This document shows positions 34,430 through 47,200 of a DNA stretch of 64,000 bases, piece after piece. Both the position numbers and the translations under genes were made by a program. How positions within the stretch are numbered: position 1 is the first letter of the stretch; each line of letters begins with the position of its first letter. The DNA lies in assembly GCA_030549775.1 (NCBI GenBank), contig CM060174.1, forward strand, positions 9,662,527-9,726,526, written 5' to 3'. The notes beneath the pieces were generated by a model, which did not search any database, was not told the DNA's origin, and was given only the letters and a program-made list of their open reading frames with translations. The stretch is from Tamarix chinensis (lineage: Eukaryota > Streptophyta > Magnoliopsida > Caryophyllales > Tamaricaceae).

Positions 34430-35000
34430 ATCGCAATGGAGGGGATGCTAAGAAAGCTTTCCCTTCTCTATTTCAAAATGTATAATGGGACTACTGACCT
34501 AGAATATCACATCACCCTTGTTCACAATATCAATACCAAAGGAGATTTAAGAGGCATGCAAATGTAAGGGGTTTGAGATAGGTCTTATTAGTTTGACCCT
34601 CCAGTGGTACACTTCTGTACCCAATAACTCAACTTCTTCTCTTTCACAACTTACTAACATCTTCATCTAACAATTTGTGAGCAATTAAAAACTCTAGAAG
34701 TTTTTAGATAACCTTTACATGATGAGACAAGGAATTAATGAGAGTCTATAGAAGTACATTGATAGATTCAACAAAGAAAAGGTTTCAATCCCTAACCACT
34801 ACCCATACACCGCAGTGACAACTTTCATAAAAGGATTATTTTTCCACTTAGACCTTTACAAGGAGTTAACTAAGTACCTCTAAAAGACTATGAAGGATGT
34901 TTTTGCAAAGATATATGCCTAAATCAAATTAGAGGGGGATGAGGCTAATTAGGTATCATCACAAGATGACTTAGAGTATAGGGAACAGAGAAGGTTGAGA
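34430..35000 (+). pseudogene. gag remnant of the Tat-type element
   Basis: KMYNGTTDLEYHITLV (about 34477-34524) matches the YDGTTDPEDH start of the Tat gag core. A further part, across frame changes, reads QKLQKFLDNLYMMRQGINE and YIDRFNKEKVSIP (about 34680-34790), matching the usual QREGESLRDYVARFN region. Stops are frequent. Confidence 0.65.
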
Positions 35001-36129
35001 TGCAATGGTTGCCATAATAGGGCTTTAAAGCCTTACATTAGAGATTTAGACGGGTAATAAAGAGGTGACTTCTAGGACCCGCTGCCTAGGTGACCTATCC
35101 CAATCTATTACCTTAACATTGACCTTGTATGGATTGTGGTGGTAATGAAGAAGATAGGTGATGAAGTTACATGGCTCGAAAAACTCTAAGGGCCTATCAA
35201 GAAGTGCAATTTGACCAATTATTATAGGTTCCGTGAAAATTACAACCATACCACCTCTAACTACATAACTCTAAAGTTTGAAGTAGCAGAGGTAATAAAA
35301 AATGGCCATCTTAGCAAGTATCTTACATATTAATGGAATAATAAGGTCACTAATAATGACCAAAGAATAAAGAATGTTAGATCCTTGGCTCACCCAAACC
35401 ACCATAAAACATCAATACTATCAAGCATATCACATACGAGTCGAAAATTAATAGAGTTATAGTCTCTCAAGCCAAGAAATGTTTCTTGAAAGTCTACAAT
35501 ATAGATCATGGCCTCCACAAGATGATCAATCCAGCTCTATTTGACTAACCCCACATCATGATGTTTTGATGAACGAGTTGTGTATAGCTATTATCTAACA
35601 AAATGCATTTTAGTTGAAAAGAATAAATTGGAAAATGATATGTTCCTCCCCGCCCTTAGGGAGATGGGAGTGTTGGAAGAGCATAATCGAAAACAACCTA
35701 AAATCCTAATCATGTTTAGTAGAGAAAAAAGCGCATTGTGGGTGAAGTCTAGGTCCCAGTTTATGTTAAGAGAGTTAATTTTCAACATCAAGTTTCTAGT
35801 GATCTATTACCCCTCCGCCTATAAAATTATTCTCAATCACCCTTAGATCCACAAGATGTAATTCATCCCCTTAACTTATCGCCAATTTATGCACTTCTCG
35901 ACCTAGTAGGGGTTCAATAAAGTCAATGGCATCTAAAGGGTTGCCTGCACATGCTTCATGAGTGTGATCAAAGTGAAGCCACAATGATTATAGCAATTAG
36001 AGTTGAAGCTTAGCAGCTTGAGAATCCATTAATTGAGCATCTTAGCTCTAAAACACCAAAACAAAGGATTGTGATCAGTTCAGACCTTGACCCCCAAAAC
36101 TTGAGAATCTTTGATCAAGATTTAAAGGA

Positions 36130-36660
36130 AAATTAAGATTACTTTGTCTAGTATCACACATACATGATTGGGATCGACTATTAAATCTGTACCTACAAGC
36201 TCCAAATCAACCCCACACATCCATTGTTTGAGAAAAGGCAAAGGAAGGTCAATAAAGAGTACAAGTCATCAACGAAGAAATGCAAAAATTCTATACACCA
36301 ACTTCGTTCATGAAATCCACTACCCTAGATAGATAAAGTTTTTATGGTAAAAATGAAAAATAAGAAGTGGAGAGTTTGTGTCGACTTCACTAACCTCAAC
36401 AAAATTTGCCCAAAGGATTATTTCCCACTCTCCCACATTGATAAAATGGCTGAATTTATAGCGGGATGCAAGTTTCTTAGTATCATGGACAATTTCTCTA
36501 GCTACAACCATATTCTTACGTACCCTCTCGACAAGGAAAGAAACCCTACTCATCCCTGAGCTAGGTATTTTCTACTACAAGGTCATGACATTTAGTCTCA
36601 TAAAGGCCAAATCCATATAACAATAGCTAGTAAACTACATGTTCTTAGAAATGATATGCT
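36130..36660 (+). pseudogene. Reverse transcriptase remnant of the Tat-type element
   Basis: The spacer before RT reads MIGIDY...YKLQINPTHPLFEKRQRK, matching the conserved Tat entry to RT. RT proper follows at 36344-36550, with WRVCVDFTNLNKICPKDYFPL, IDKMAEFIAGCKFLSIMDNFSSYN and YPLDKE. After a frameshift, FYYKVMTFSLIKA (about 36570-36608) corresponds to the YKVMPFGLKNA segment. The catalytic DD box was not found. Confidence 0.75.
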
Positions 36661-37079
36661 TGTCAAGCCTCACTAATTGGCACCTTGACCACTCAGCAAT
36701 TTTTCCAATTACTTTTGTAATTCATCATGAAGCTCAACCTAACAAAATTTTCCTTTGGCTTCTTGTCAAGAAAGTTCCTCAAGTATCTAGTTACTATAAA
36801 TGGGATTATGGCCAACCCTAACCAAATTTGGTTTCATTCTTAGCATTTTTCCCTAGTGTCTATAAAAGACATACAAAGGCTCATCAACAAGCTTGCCACA
36901 CTCAATCAATTTATTTATAGGTCTTATAAACATTGTTGACTATTCTTCAACATGCTGAAGAAGAACAAAAAATCGATTGGACAGTGGTGTGCGAGGATGT
37001 AATACAATAAAGCAAGGCTTACTTGACCTCCCATCCACTTTTACCTAAACTAGACAACGGTGATTCCTTGTACATCTAC

Positions 37080-37870
37080 ATGGTAATCTCAGATATTGTA
37101 ATCAACACAACACTAGTGAGGGAGGAGTAGAGGTCGCAAAACCTAATGTACAATATGGTAAAGGTCCTAGTAGATCTAAGGACTCGTTACCATTATATAA
37201 AGAAGCTAATATCAACTCTCATCACTGAGGTTTGAAAGCCCGCATCATACTTTTAATGCCATTCGACTGTGGCATTGATTAGCTACCCTACCCACATCAT
37301 ATTACACAAGGAGATTCTTTTTGGATAACTAGTCAAATGGACCATCAAGCTTAGCAAGCATAATATCACCTAGTTGTCATGAATCATGGTTAGGACATAT
37401 ATATTGGTTGATTTTATTGCTGATTTTCTCCTAAACATTACCCTTCATAGAGTAAGAACTATTGTATGTCAAATATTATGTCTTTGTAAGGTGGGTGTTA
37501 TCCATGGACGATTCCAGTAATATTAAAGGCACTACACACAGTCTCATAATCATTTTCCTCAAGGGACACATCATCTAGAGAGCCATTAAAGTGCACATTT
37601 AAAGTAAATAATACTGAGGTTGAGTACAAAGCTCTTATTGTAGGGATACAATTAGCAAAAGATATAGGAATAAGGAAGCTCACAAATTTCCCCAATTTAC
37701 ATCCAATGGTCATTGAGATTAATGGACCTTACTAGGAAAGAGATCCCAATATGGCCAACTACCTTAATATGATCAAAGCACTACAAGCTTATTTTAACGA
37801 GTTTCTGATGACAAAAGTCCCTAATCTCAAAAATGGTTATGTAGATGCTTGAGCAAGCCTAGGATTGACT
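37080..37870 (+). pseudogene. RNase H remnant of the Tat-type element
   Basis: Two portions remain. At about 37080-37375, YMVISDIVINTTLVREE and HIILHKEILFG...LVKWTIKLSKHNIT match the RNase H and connection region of Tat elements. At about 37505-37866, SSNIKGTTHSL, VEYKALIVGIQLAKDIGIRK and NMANYLNMIKALQAYFNEFLMTKVPNLKNGYVDA match the second, Tat-specific RNase H region. Stops and frame changes separate them. Confidence 0.7.
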
Positions 37871-37964
37871 TTCCAAATTAGAGGCCTCCAAACCATTCTA
37901 GCGATATGCTTGCAATAGCTTGATATATGGCTTAACAAGATGGAAATGCCCACAACAAAAACTA

Positions 37965-39393
37965 GACTACATTAAGGGAGATAGAGGGGAAATAGAGATA
38001 ACTGAAAAATAGGAGATTGGGGCAAGGTGGTGCACAACATTGGTGTGGTGGCTAAGATAGTGGTGATGGTGGTAGTTAAGGGTGGTGGTGATGGTTGGCG
38101 GTAAGGGGGTGGTGATGGGACTAGTGGGAGTTGGCGATAAAGAGTGGTGGTGGTGGCGGCCGGAGATCAGGGGTGGTGTGGCGGTTAAGGGTGGATGGTG
38201 GTTGGTGATTAAGGGTGGTTGGTAATAGGGAAGTGGAGTGGAGTTGGTGAGTGAAAAAATGGTAATGGTGGTGGAATGCAAGCAGCGACCGAGGTTGGGA
38301 GGTGGTTAGTATGGTCGGCTGTTGGGCTGGGAGAGAAAAGGAAGGCAAGGAAGGTGGGAGTTGGGGTTGTGGTTGATGGTAGGGTAAGGGCAGGAAGAGA
38401 AGGGATGAAGAAGAAGCTAGCAGTAGTGGTGACATTGGCGATGATATAGTGGTTGGCTGGGGCTGTAGAGCATGGGGGAGGAGAAGAGAAAGACCACAAC
38501 AAGGGGTGTGATAGTGGGATGATCAATAATGAGTAGGCAAGGGAAGGAGGAAAGGCAATAGAGCTTGACCAGGGGTGACGAGCGACGATAGAGGGGTTGT
38601 GGCCAACATTCAGAAGAAGATAAAAAAGACAAATCAAGGCTAGGGATCTCTTTGACTGGAAATGAAGGAAATGGAAAGGAGAGAAGAATGTGGAGGAGTG
38701 TCGTGTATACATATATATGCATGCCTAGATAAGGTAGGGAAGTCAATGAGGGGAAAGAAGGGAAGAGGAGAAGTGAGAAGGAAAAGGGTCACCTTGGCAT
38801 GTGAGGTAGTAGGTGCGTAAAGACAACGGTGCAAGGGGTTGAGCAGGGGTTGTAGGTGAGCAGGTTGTTAGGTAGGAGTTGTAAGGGGAGTTGTTGTGCA
38901 TGGCTAGAAGGGAAGGGGAAAATGACATTGGGGTAGGGGTAGTGTGTGGGGACCTATTTGGCCAAAAGAGGAAAGGAGGAAGAAGAAGATCGATGTAGGA
39001 AGAGGAGAAAAGAGAAAGGAATGATAAAAAAGAAAAGAAAAGAAAAGAGGGGAGTGGGCTGGGGTACAATAAGGAGAGAAGGAGAGAAAAAAATTGAAGA
39101 AAATGTGGGTTGGGTTGGGATGTAGCCCAAGGAAGAAAGGGAAGAAAGGAAAAAAAATAGAAAAGAAGAAAAAGGGAAAAGAAAGGAGAGAAAAGAAAAA
39201 GGAAAAATGTTTTTTTTTTAGGTTTAGGATTATGATTAGGTTTAAATTTTTGGGAATTAAATTTATCACCTATCCGAGGTTAGGGTTGGACTAAAAATAA
39301 AATAAAATATAATGACTTAGGAATTAGAATTTAGATTAAGTTAAACATATTGCTTAAACGAGATTAAAAATTAATAAAATTCTGGATATTACA
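37965..39393 (-). mobile_element. LTR fragment, minus strand
   Basis: On the minus strand it starts TGTAATATCCAG at 39393. It runs through AT-rich DNA, a polypyrimidine tract, a GGGCTACATCCCAACCC segment and a long CCACCA-rich part, like the first 1.5 kb of the inner solo LTR. It stops where Tat sequence begins. The many proline/serine/histidine-rich minus-strand frames here (for example 38209-38712) come from composition and are not genes. Confidence 0.65.
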
Positions 39394-39921
39394 TCATTTA
39401 TATAGAGAAGAACAAGGGATGAGGACGAAGAAATGAATTCTCAATGGTGGTGTTGTATGAAACAAAAATAGCTAGAAATATAGGGGAGGTTTTGTTGGGC
39501 GATTGGTTGAGAGAAAATGGAAGGGCAAGGAAGGAGATGTAGGGGATGGTGGTTGCGTGAGGGAGTTAGTAGGTGTGATGGATATGGTAGGGAGTGGATG
39601 TGTGTAGGAGATAGAGGATAGAGGGTAAGGGCTTGCGTGCGAAGGGAATGAGTAGAGGTGGAGTCTTAGTTTAGGATTTAGTTAGGTTAGATTAAGTCTT
39701 GTTAGTTTGGGGTTTTCGGTTAATGCAACCAAGCTAGGAAAAATAATCATCAAGTAAAGAAAAAGGAAAAGAAAGGAAAATGAATTGGTTAAAATATTTA
39801 AAAAATTATTAAGGTTTCATTTTAAGGGTTAAAACATGATTAAGCTAATATTTAAGGTTAAGTTTCAAATAAAAGTGTAAGCACCCAAAAATACATATTC
39901 ATAAAATTTCAGAGTGTTACA
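39394..39921 (-). mobile_element. Second LTR fragment, minus strand, abutting the first
   Basis: On the minus strand it starts TGTAACACTCTGAAATTTTATG at 39921 and has the same early layout: AT-rich, then polypyrimidine around 39760. It is interrupted at 39393 by the start of the other LTR, which suggests that the latter inserted into it; no matching duplication could be shown. Confidence 0.55.
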
Positions 39922-40880
39922 TCTATACCACCGCAACGATCAACCTCGCCTCCTCGTCGCCATCGTGCCTTGATCCCCCACTAGTCTTCCTTGTCATTGT
40001 GCATCACCACAATAGTTTGTTGTTCTTTGATAGTTGTGTTAATCTTCTACTATTCCTCCATTGCTATGGTTAGTATTCTTATTATTGTTTGGCCTCCTTC
40101 AAAATTAGAGTTTCAATTCTCAAGGTCTTCCATTCAAGTAGAAGACTTCAACTATTAGAGATAGTAGATGATGACAAACAATACAAATATGATAGAGTTT
40201 AAAAGTTTGTTTCGCTTAAACATATATCCTTTTATGTTCTTAGTTTTTCAATTGCTTCTTTATCCCATTAATGTACTTACACTTCTCTTTTTGTATATAT
40301 TCTCAATTGTAAAATTGCAGCACTTTTGGTGTTTGGCTTACATGATTATTTTCGGTACTTAGTTTAGTTAGATCTAATTTCTCTTTCTATAGCCATATAT
40401 TTTTTAATATAGTAAGATTATTGGATATTGTAAATTTATGAGTTATTTTAAAATTAATCCGTCCATTTTATTATTTCTTTATTTTCTTTCCAATTTGCAT
40501 TTACGCATTTAATTCTTTTTTCTTTATCGAGTGATAAAATTTTCATGAATTTTTAGGGTTTTAGAGAATTTAAAAATTTATTTTTTTAATAATTTAATAG
40601 ATAAATGGATATGCCTGCTAACTAAAAATTTATCGGATTTCAATAACAGAATTGTACATTGGGTGATAAATTATCCTTTGAATATTGAATATCCATTGAA
40701 TATAAATATAAAAAATATCTATCAAATTCAAGTTTAAATATAAATATAATTTTTTTTATCTAATTTTAAAAACGGATATGGATACCCGATGGTCCCGATC
40801 CTAACCCGACATGCTGCCCTCCCTAGTCTGGCGACTCTGGCCCCGTGAGCCTTGATTGCCATCCCTAACTATTCAAATCC
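39922..40880. other. Intergenic stretch upstream of the SUF4 gene
   Basis: No gene is seen. The part at 40560-40870 holds CGGATATGGATACCCGATGG and ends near GCCATCCCTA, wording common to small hAT-type elements in plants. A related phrase (GGATACCCGATACG...GTCATCCCTA) lies at 63478-63502. Borders cannot be fixed. Confidence 0.4.
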
Positions 40881-41018
40881 ACTGAACGAAGGTAGCGGCG
40901 TTTTAAGGGTGTAAGGTCCGCGACGAGGGGTTGGCTATCGAGCTTCGGCGACAATTTGTGAGACAAATTCGCTTTCTGTCTCCCTAGCTTCTAGTCCTCC
41001 GCCAGGTCTATCCTCTCT

Positions 41019-41028
41019 CACGTCACGT
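41019..41028 (+). promoter_or_regulatory. ACGT-core (bZIP-type) site in the SUF4 promoter or 5' UTR
   Basis: CACGTCACGT, two overlapping ACGT cores about 200 bp before the start codon in GC-richer DNA. Plant bZIP proteins of the HY5/TGA type recognise such cores. Position and composition are suggestive; function is inferred. No clear TATA box was located. Confidence 0.35.
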
Positions 41029-41227
41029 AGCGCACGAAGAAAATATCGAGCGCTCAAACCACCGCCACTGCCACCACTGAACCAGCGGCCCGGATTATTG
41101 AGAGATCAACGCGGACACTTTCCGCTGCTTCATGCCTTAGCTTGATTATCGGGATTTTTTCGATCCCATCGAAATTGATCTGAAAGAGTAAAGACTTTGC
41201 CGATTCGATCAAATTACATTTCGTTCA

Positions 41228-44200
41228 ATGGGGAAGAAGAAAAAAAGGCAAAACGATAAGGTGTTTTGCTATTACTGCGACAGAGAGTTCGACGATGAGA
41301 AAATATTGGTACAGCACCAAAAAGCAAAGCATTTCAAGTGTCACGTCTGCAACAAGAAGCTATCTACCGCTGGCGGTATGGTCATCCATGTCCTCCAAGT
41401 ACATAAGGAGAACGTTACCAAGTATGAGCAATCTTTCTTCGGAATTCATGGTTCATAAACTTGCAGCAAACTTAGCCATGCTTGTTTATCCTCAGTTTTC
41501 GTTTTGTTCTCATGTCCGCTTATTTTGGATATTAATTTTTTCTTCACCTTTTCTTTTCACAAAATGGAGTTGTTTATATTGCATAGATTTACAACGAGAA
41601 ACGCCTTGGCGGCGCGCTCTTGTGCTCGTCGGGGGGGGGGGGAGTATTTGTTCAATCGTGAATGTTATTGAGTGATTTCACTTCTATAATAATCACCACG
41701 GTAGGATTTGGATGGTGGACGAGGGAGTATGTTCAAGGCTTATTATTAAGCAACAGGTAATAATACAGGAGTAGGTGCGAGCTGTGGGGTTATGCTTCGA
41801 TTGCATTGCCTAGTTTGTGGACATGTTTTATCTAGGGTTTCACAGCTTGTATTCACTCTTTTCTCTTTACAGAAATTTTGAAGGACATTTTTTTTTTATT
41901 CTTATTTTTCTTCAATCGAGAGTCAAGATTACTTAAGGCCACCCCTTTCCTTGTTTTGTCGTTGTTGAGAACTAAGGATCTGATATGTTGATTCTGTACT
42001 AACTTTTTTTCTAATTTGAAAGTTTCAAGCTTGTTGAGGGGTTCTATGATTATTGATGTTATAGTTTGTTAGATGATGAGATGAACTCCAGAAGGGAGAT
42101 GTTTTTGCAGCAGCTAAGTTTCAAGTCTTTACATCGCATCTTTGCTTTCTTGTTGGCATAAGAAGGCTGAACTTAGGAGCATGTGATATTGACCAGAGGC
42201 TTTTAAGTCTTTTTAAAAGTTCAATGTAAGAGTACAGCAATGATTCATTGGAAGGTTATTTACTCCTATTTTAAAGTAATAGCGTTATGCTACTTACAGA
42301 GGTGCCTCACCTTGGTAAGGCAGCAAGGAACACTTCACTCTTAGAGCCTGGCAGGATGGGTGTTTTGTAGTTCCATGCAGCTATAACAGTTGGTTTCCAG
42401 TTGTTGGTGGCGGCTTGGCACACCTCAATTGTGGGTGCACTGATTTTACCACCTTAGATCATGGAGGTTGTGGGGCCTTAAAATTTGATAGTACTTTAAA
42501 AAATTTTTGGAAGTTTTTAGGTCATGAGAAGCTTACTGCCATTGGGCACCTAGGATGTGTTTAGTAGAATTATGAAGATTTAAGGTGCTGTACAACGACA
42601 TTGATGATCCATAATGAAGAATGCTGACATGACTTCCTTCAGCTGGTAGATAAGCTATCTACAGACTTCTAAGTTTTTTGTATAAGAAATAATTCATTGT
42701 GCAGCAGGAAATTTAGTGCCTATAACCATCATGATAACCTATCAATGTTAATATTAAGAGGATCCAAGATAATACATATGCCTGACTTCTTCTTTGTGAC
42801 GGGATGTGTGAGACATTCTTTGAGAAGAAATCCCTAGGGTATTTTTGGGCGCCGAAATTGTTTATGCTCACTTCTACCACAACTCTAGGGTAGCTCAAAA
42901 TTTAATGAGCCAGCCTTTCTTCTGTTATGGTTGCCTCTTGCCTATGCTGTGGAATGGGGAAAGGGGTAGTGTTCTATTATCTGTAATAGGTTCTTGTACA
43001 TGATATCCTTAATCTTGCAAATTTCAATTTTTATCTTACTGTTTTACATCTTGTGCGCATGACTTACTGTGGTTTTGGTTTGATCCTTCTACAATGTGGC
43101 TTTTGTTTTTGGATATTTGTACACGTCTACACGATGTATGTTTTGACAAGTGTAATTTTATGTAATATTGAAGGGTACCTAATGCTAAGCCTGAGAGAGA
43201 ATCAACTGATATTGAGATTTATGGGATGCAAGGTATTCCACCTGATATTTTGGCTGCTCACTACGGGGAGTTAGGTATTATTCTCTCATACCATCCTTTT
43301 CTTGTTTTAAATTATTTGAGTAAAAGATTTTTGTATGTTGCACTACATGTGAACATCCCTACCACAGATGCATCAAGAACACTGTTAACTTTTCCTTGGA
43401 GTTGGGCACATAATCCCAGAATTAAATGTGACATTTTTTATTTGTAGAGCACCTTGATTTCCTTTGTTCTTACATTGTTGGTCCTTTTGTTTTTTTGAAT
43501 TGTGCTTGCTATAGGCGTTGCCTTTTCTTCTGCACCTCATTTAGCTAATCTTCCCATTGAAGACAATCATTTATGTGGGTTCCTTGATATCCCCCCCCCC
43601 CAAAAAGTTTGCTACCAGTGGTGCCCAGAATCAATCTCTGGATGTTTGCCTAGCAGTAAGGTTGAATCTGCCAATGTATGTCTTGGTCGTGAAAGCAGCT
43701 GTATGTGGGTGATGGTGAGGATTAGGCCACTGTTGGAGATTTGAGGTCTATTTGGTACTACTAAAGTCTCGGGGAAAGAAAGAAATTCACAAGGAATGGT
43801 TTCTTATCTTTGGTTTTCTTTGGAAAATGTCTTCTTATCTTTGGATTGTCTAAGCAAACAAGATGGAATGACTATTAATTTGTAACAAATGAAAAAGACA
43901 TTGGGAACGTGTTTTACCTTTCATTTTCTTTCCTAAAATAGTCAATAAACCAAATGAAGCATTAATGGGCACCAACTGACGGACAGTGGTTGTTTGTCTA
44001 GGGAAAGCCTCATTTAAATATGTATGAAGCTGTTTTTAGCGTTAGCATATATATCAGCAGTTACTGAAATGCTATTGTTTCTTTGCTATTTTGGTGGTAG
44101 TTTAGAAGTGCATTTTAATCACCGCTTCTGCTTATTATGCGAAATTCTGAGACTTTGGAACTCAAACAGTGCTTCATTTGAGGACTGAATTGTCTATTGA

Positions 44201-47200
44201 GTTTTTCCAGGTGGCTAATGTTTAATGGAATATAGCATAAAAAAAGTATAAAACAAGACTGAGCCTAGGTTATTTGGGTACAATTCCATGACCCTTGCTT
44301 TCCTTGGATATCCATATTGTTAATTAGACTGCAATGACTAACTAATGCTGCTAGTACCTTGAAAGGAGGTGTGGGAGTCATTCTATTTAGTGGATGAGTC
44401 CATGTGGTGTGGAAATAGAGCCCTTGTCAACTTATATTGCACAATTATGCAACACAACATCTGAAATTATGACAAAGATTAGTGGGGCTTGAGACAATTG
44501 GGTTTTTGGCTGGAGAATTGACCATTTATTGTGTTCTGAAAATTGCCGGTCCATGTTTGTATTCTCCACAGTGTAAGTAGTTATGCCATGGGCATTGGTG
44601 CATAGTAGTAAGAGTCACGGGAAAAAAGGTGTGCAGGGAAGAAAAATGTTGGGGGTATGAGAATGTGTCCTTGAGATAGATAGAGTAAATGTGTTGTGGA
44701 AGATTGCCAATAGGAGGCAAACATGTTTGCCTAGTGAGTTATGCTTTAGTGTAGCTGAAATCCACTCTAAGTATGTTTCTGGGTAAAGAAGAGGATACTT
44801 CCAAACTGTGTGTTGTTTGCTATGTTATATATATATATATATATATATATTATGATCTGGTGCTGCTTAGACATGCCAGCAATGCACTACTTCAGTGTGT
44901 GAATTGTTGGACAGAAGCAAGCTGTTGGATTTGGAAGTTACCGGCAATGTAAGGCTTATAATGGTGGACATGCTTGTGTAATTATTTGTCAATGGGCATA
45001 ATCTAAGATGTTGTTGAGAAAAATGATGATACTGTGGAGGATGCAATGAACTTGTTAGTTGAGGTTAAGGTTCAAAGTTTAAAGTAAAGGGGTAATTAAT
45101 TTGGTGAATTTTTATGAAACTATGGCAAGGTAGTTTTGTGGCCAAGGTGCACAAAATATAAGAGAGGGACAAATACTGCTGTTTATTTCCATGATAAAAT
45201 ATATCAATTATGGAAGCAAAATGTCTATCTTGGAGATACTGGACTAGGCCAAAGTAAAGCTTATTGTAGGGATTCAAATTAGATCTTGTGGTATTGTGGC
45301 TCTTTCTACAGGCGAAAGGAGTTTGTAGCTAGTAACATTATGCACATCCAATTAAGTATGTGTATTATTGGGCGATAAAAGTTCTGTGCAATGTTGAACA
45401 CCATTATGGATTCATGTATAAATCCCTAATAGTGCAGCCATATGGTTGATTTAACTGTTATTACTAGAGGGAGGAACCATGTAATTGAGTGCACAACAGT
45501 AATGCGAACTTTATTGCTATTTGTCTTTCCTCTATCTGGAGGATTTTCATGATTAGGCATGTCATAGATAAGAGTTGGTTGTAAACTACTGGTGTCATAG
45601 GTAACAGTAGGTTGTGAACTTGGGGTGTCCGTAGATGACACAACATAGCATTCCCTTGATTCTATAGATAGGACAAACTGCAGGAGGGCTGCCTCTGACC
45701 TATGTACGTTGTTGCATTATTACATGATACATGTTGCACTAAAATCTCTAATTGGCTTTTCTATATTTTCAATTTTTATCTTGCATGTCAAACAGAGTAT
45801 CTAAAATGTTATGCATCATGTTTGTGCTTGATTAAATGAGGGATGAGCTAGGACTTTTGTCACCATAGACAATTTGAACTTTGGCAGCAGATGATATTTA
45901 AAAATCTTGAAGCAAGGACTGTGATAAAATTTAATACAATCTCTTGTTGAAAAACCAAGTCCTGTAAGAAGTTGTAGGCTTGTAGTTGTAGCCTTGGCAA
46001 GTTACAACTGGTATACAATGTGCAACACCCCCACCCCCACCCCTCGGCGCACATATGTACCGACCTTTAGATGTTCCAATAATCGATGAATGGGCTTTTT
46101 TTTTGTGCTGTTCTTTTTGTCCTCAGATGAAGAAACACCATCAAAATCAGCTAAGGTGGATGTAGCTACCAATCTTGTGGGAGGGAGGATTCCAGCAGCT
46201 GGTGTTGGGTTTCCTCCACAACCAAATTATGGAGTGATGCGGCCCCCTGTGTATGTCTAAATTTTTTCTGCTCTCATCCTTTTGTCATTTTGGTTTTGTT
46301 TTGCTCATTCTCTTTAGCCCATCCCATTAGTTTTATTTTGATTTTCACATGTGCATTTCTATTTCTTAAATCTTCAAGTTAAAAGGAGAAGATTGCAGCT
46401 CTATTAACTTTCTTTCTTGTATACATTATGTACCTGAAGATCTTCAATTTTTTTCTAGGGGAGAGCTGAATAGGCCCCTAAATGTCTCTTGAATTTTGAA
46501 TTTTTCCCGTGTTGGGGATACGGCCACCTGGTCTCTGTTGATGGCTCATATGAGTAGGCAGCAGAGGTCCAGATGTGTTCTCTTGAGAACCAGCAAGTGG
46601 CCTTTTCTTGGGACATGAAGGAAGACCAAGGCAGTCACCTTTAATGGACTCTGATAGTCTATTTTTTAGCTGAAGTTAGCTCTGCTGTTTTATCATACAA
46701 AAGAGACTTGGTTTATCACAAACCTCATTAAATTCCTAAATCATACATTAACCCCTTTTATAGGGTTACGGCCTAATATAAATTTCCTAAACACATAAAA
46801 AAGTATAATTTATAACAAAATAATATCAGCATCCTAATAAAAAAAAATGGAAATCCTTGTAAATAAGTAATGTACAATAATATCTGGAGCTCCTGAGTCT
46901 AAGCCTACGGAAAGAGTCATCTATTTGGGATTTGAGCCTTCTTTTCCAATGGGTCAGCGGAGAACAAGGGCTATGGCTACAACCCTTATGATGAGGTGGC
47001 TTATAAACTGCATCATTTTCTCATGAAATAAAATATCTGCTGATATCTTAATATGTGATTGATATATATTGGATTCTTAGCCTAAAATACACAAAATGTT
47101 GGCATAAAAATGAAATCATGTGTATTGGTTAATACGGTACATTCGACCAATATTTGTTGACATTTGCCAATAATAACTAATGTTTACTAATCTAGGATTA

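Larger units (their letters stand above)
34328..37950 (+). mobile_element. Ty3/gypsy Tat-lineage retrotransposon remnant
   Basis: Gag, RT and RNase H fragments in order, all in the plus direction, with many stops and frameshifts. The RT wording (WRVCVDFTNLNKICPKDYFPL, then a MDNFSSYN motif A) and an RNase H with VEYKALIVGIQLAKDIGI are typical of the Tat/Athila side of plant gypsy elements, not of the neighbouring chromovirus. No integrase was recognised before the minus-strand LTR begins near 37960, so the 3' part is missing. LTRs of this element were not identified. Confidence 0.8.

Noticed and set aside
37967..39269. Cluster of minus-strand proline/serine/histidine-rich frames up to 167 codons
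   Set aside because: CCACCA-rich and polypyrimidine LTR sequence; frames overlap in all three phases with no domain.
43053..43274. 73-codon frame covering SUF4 exon 2
   Set aside because: It is in a different phase from the SUF4 frame; the spliced frame through exon 2 is supported by homology and splice signals.
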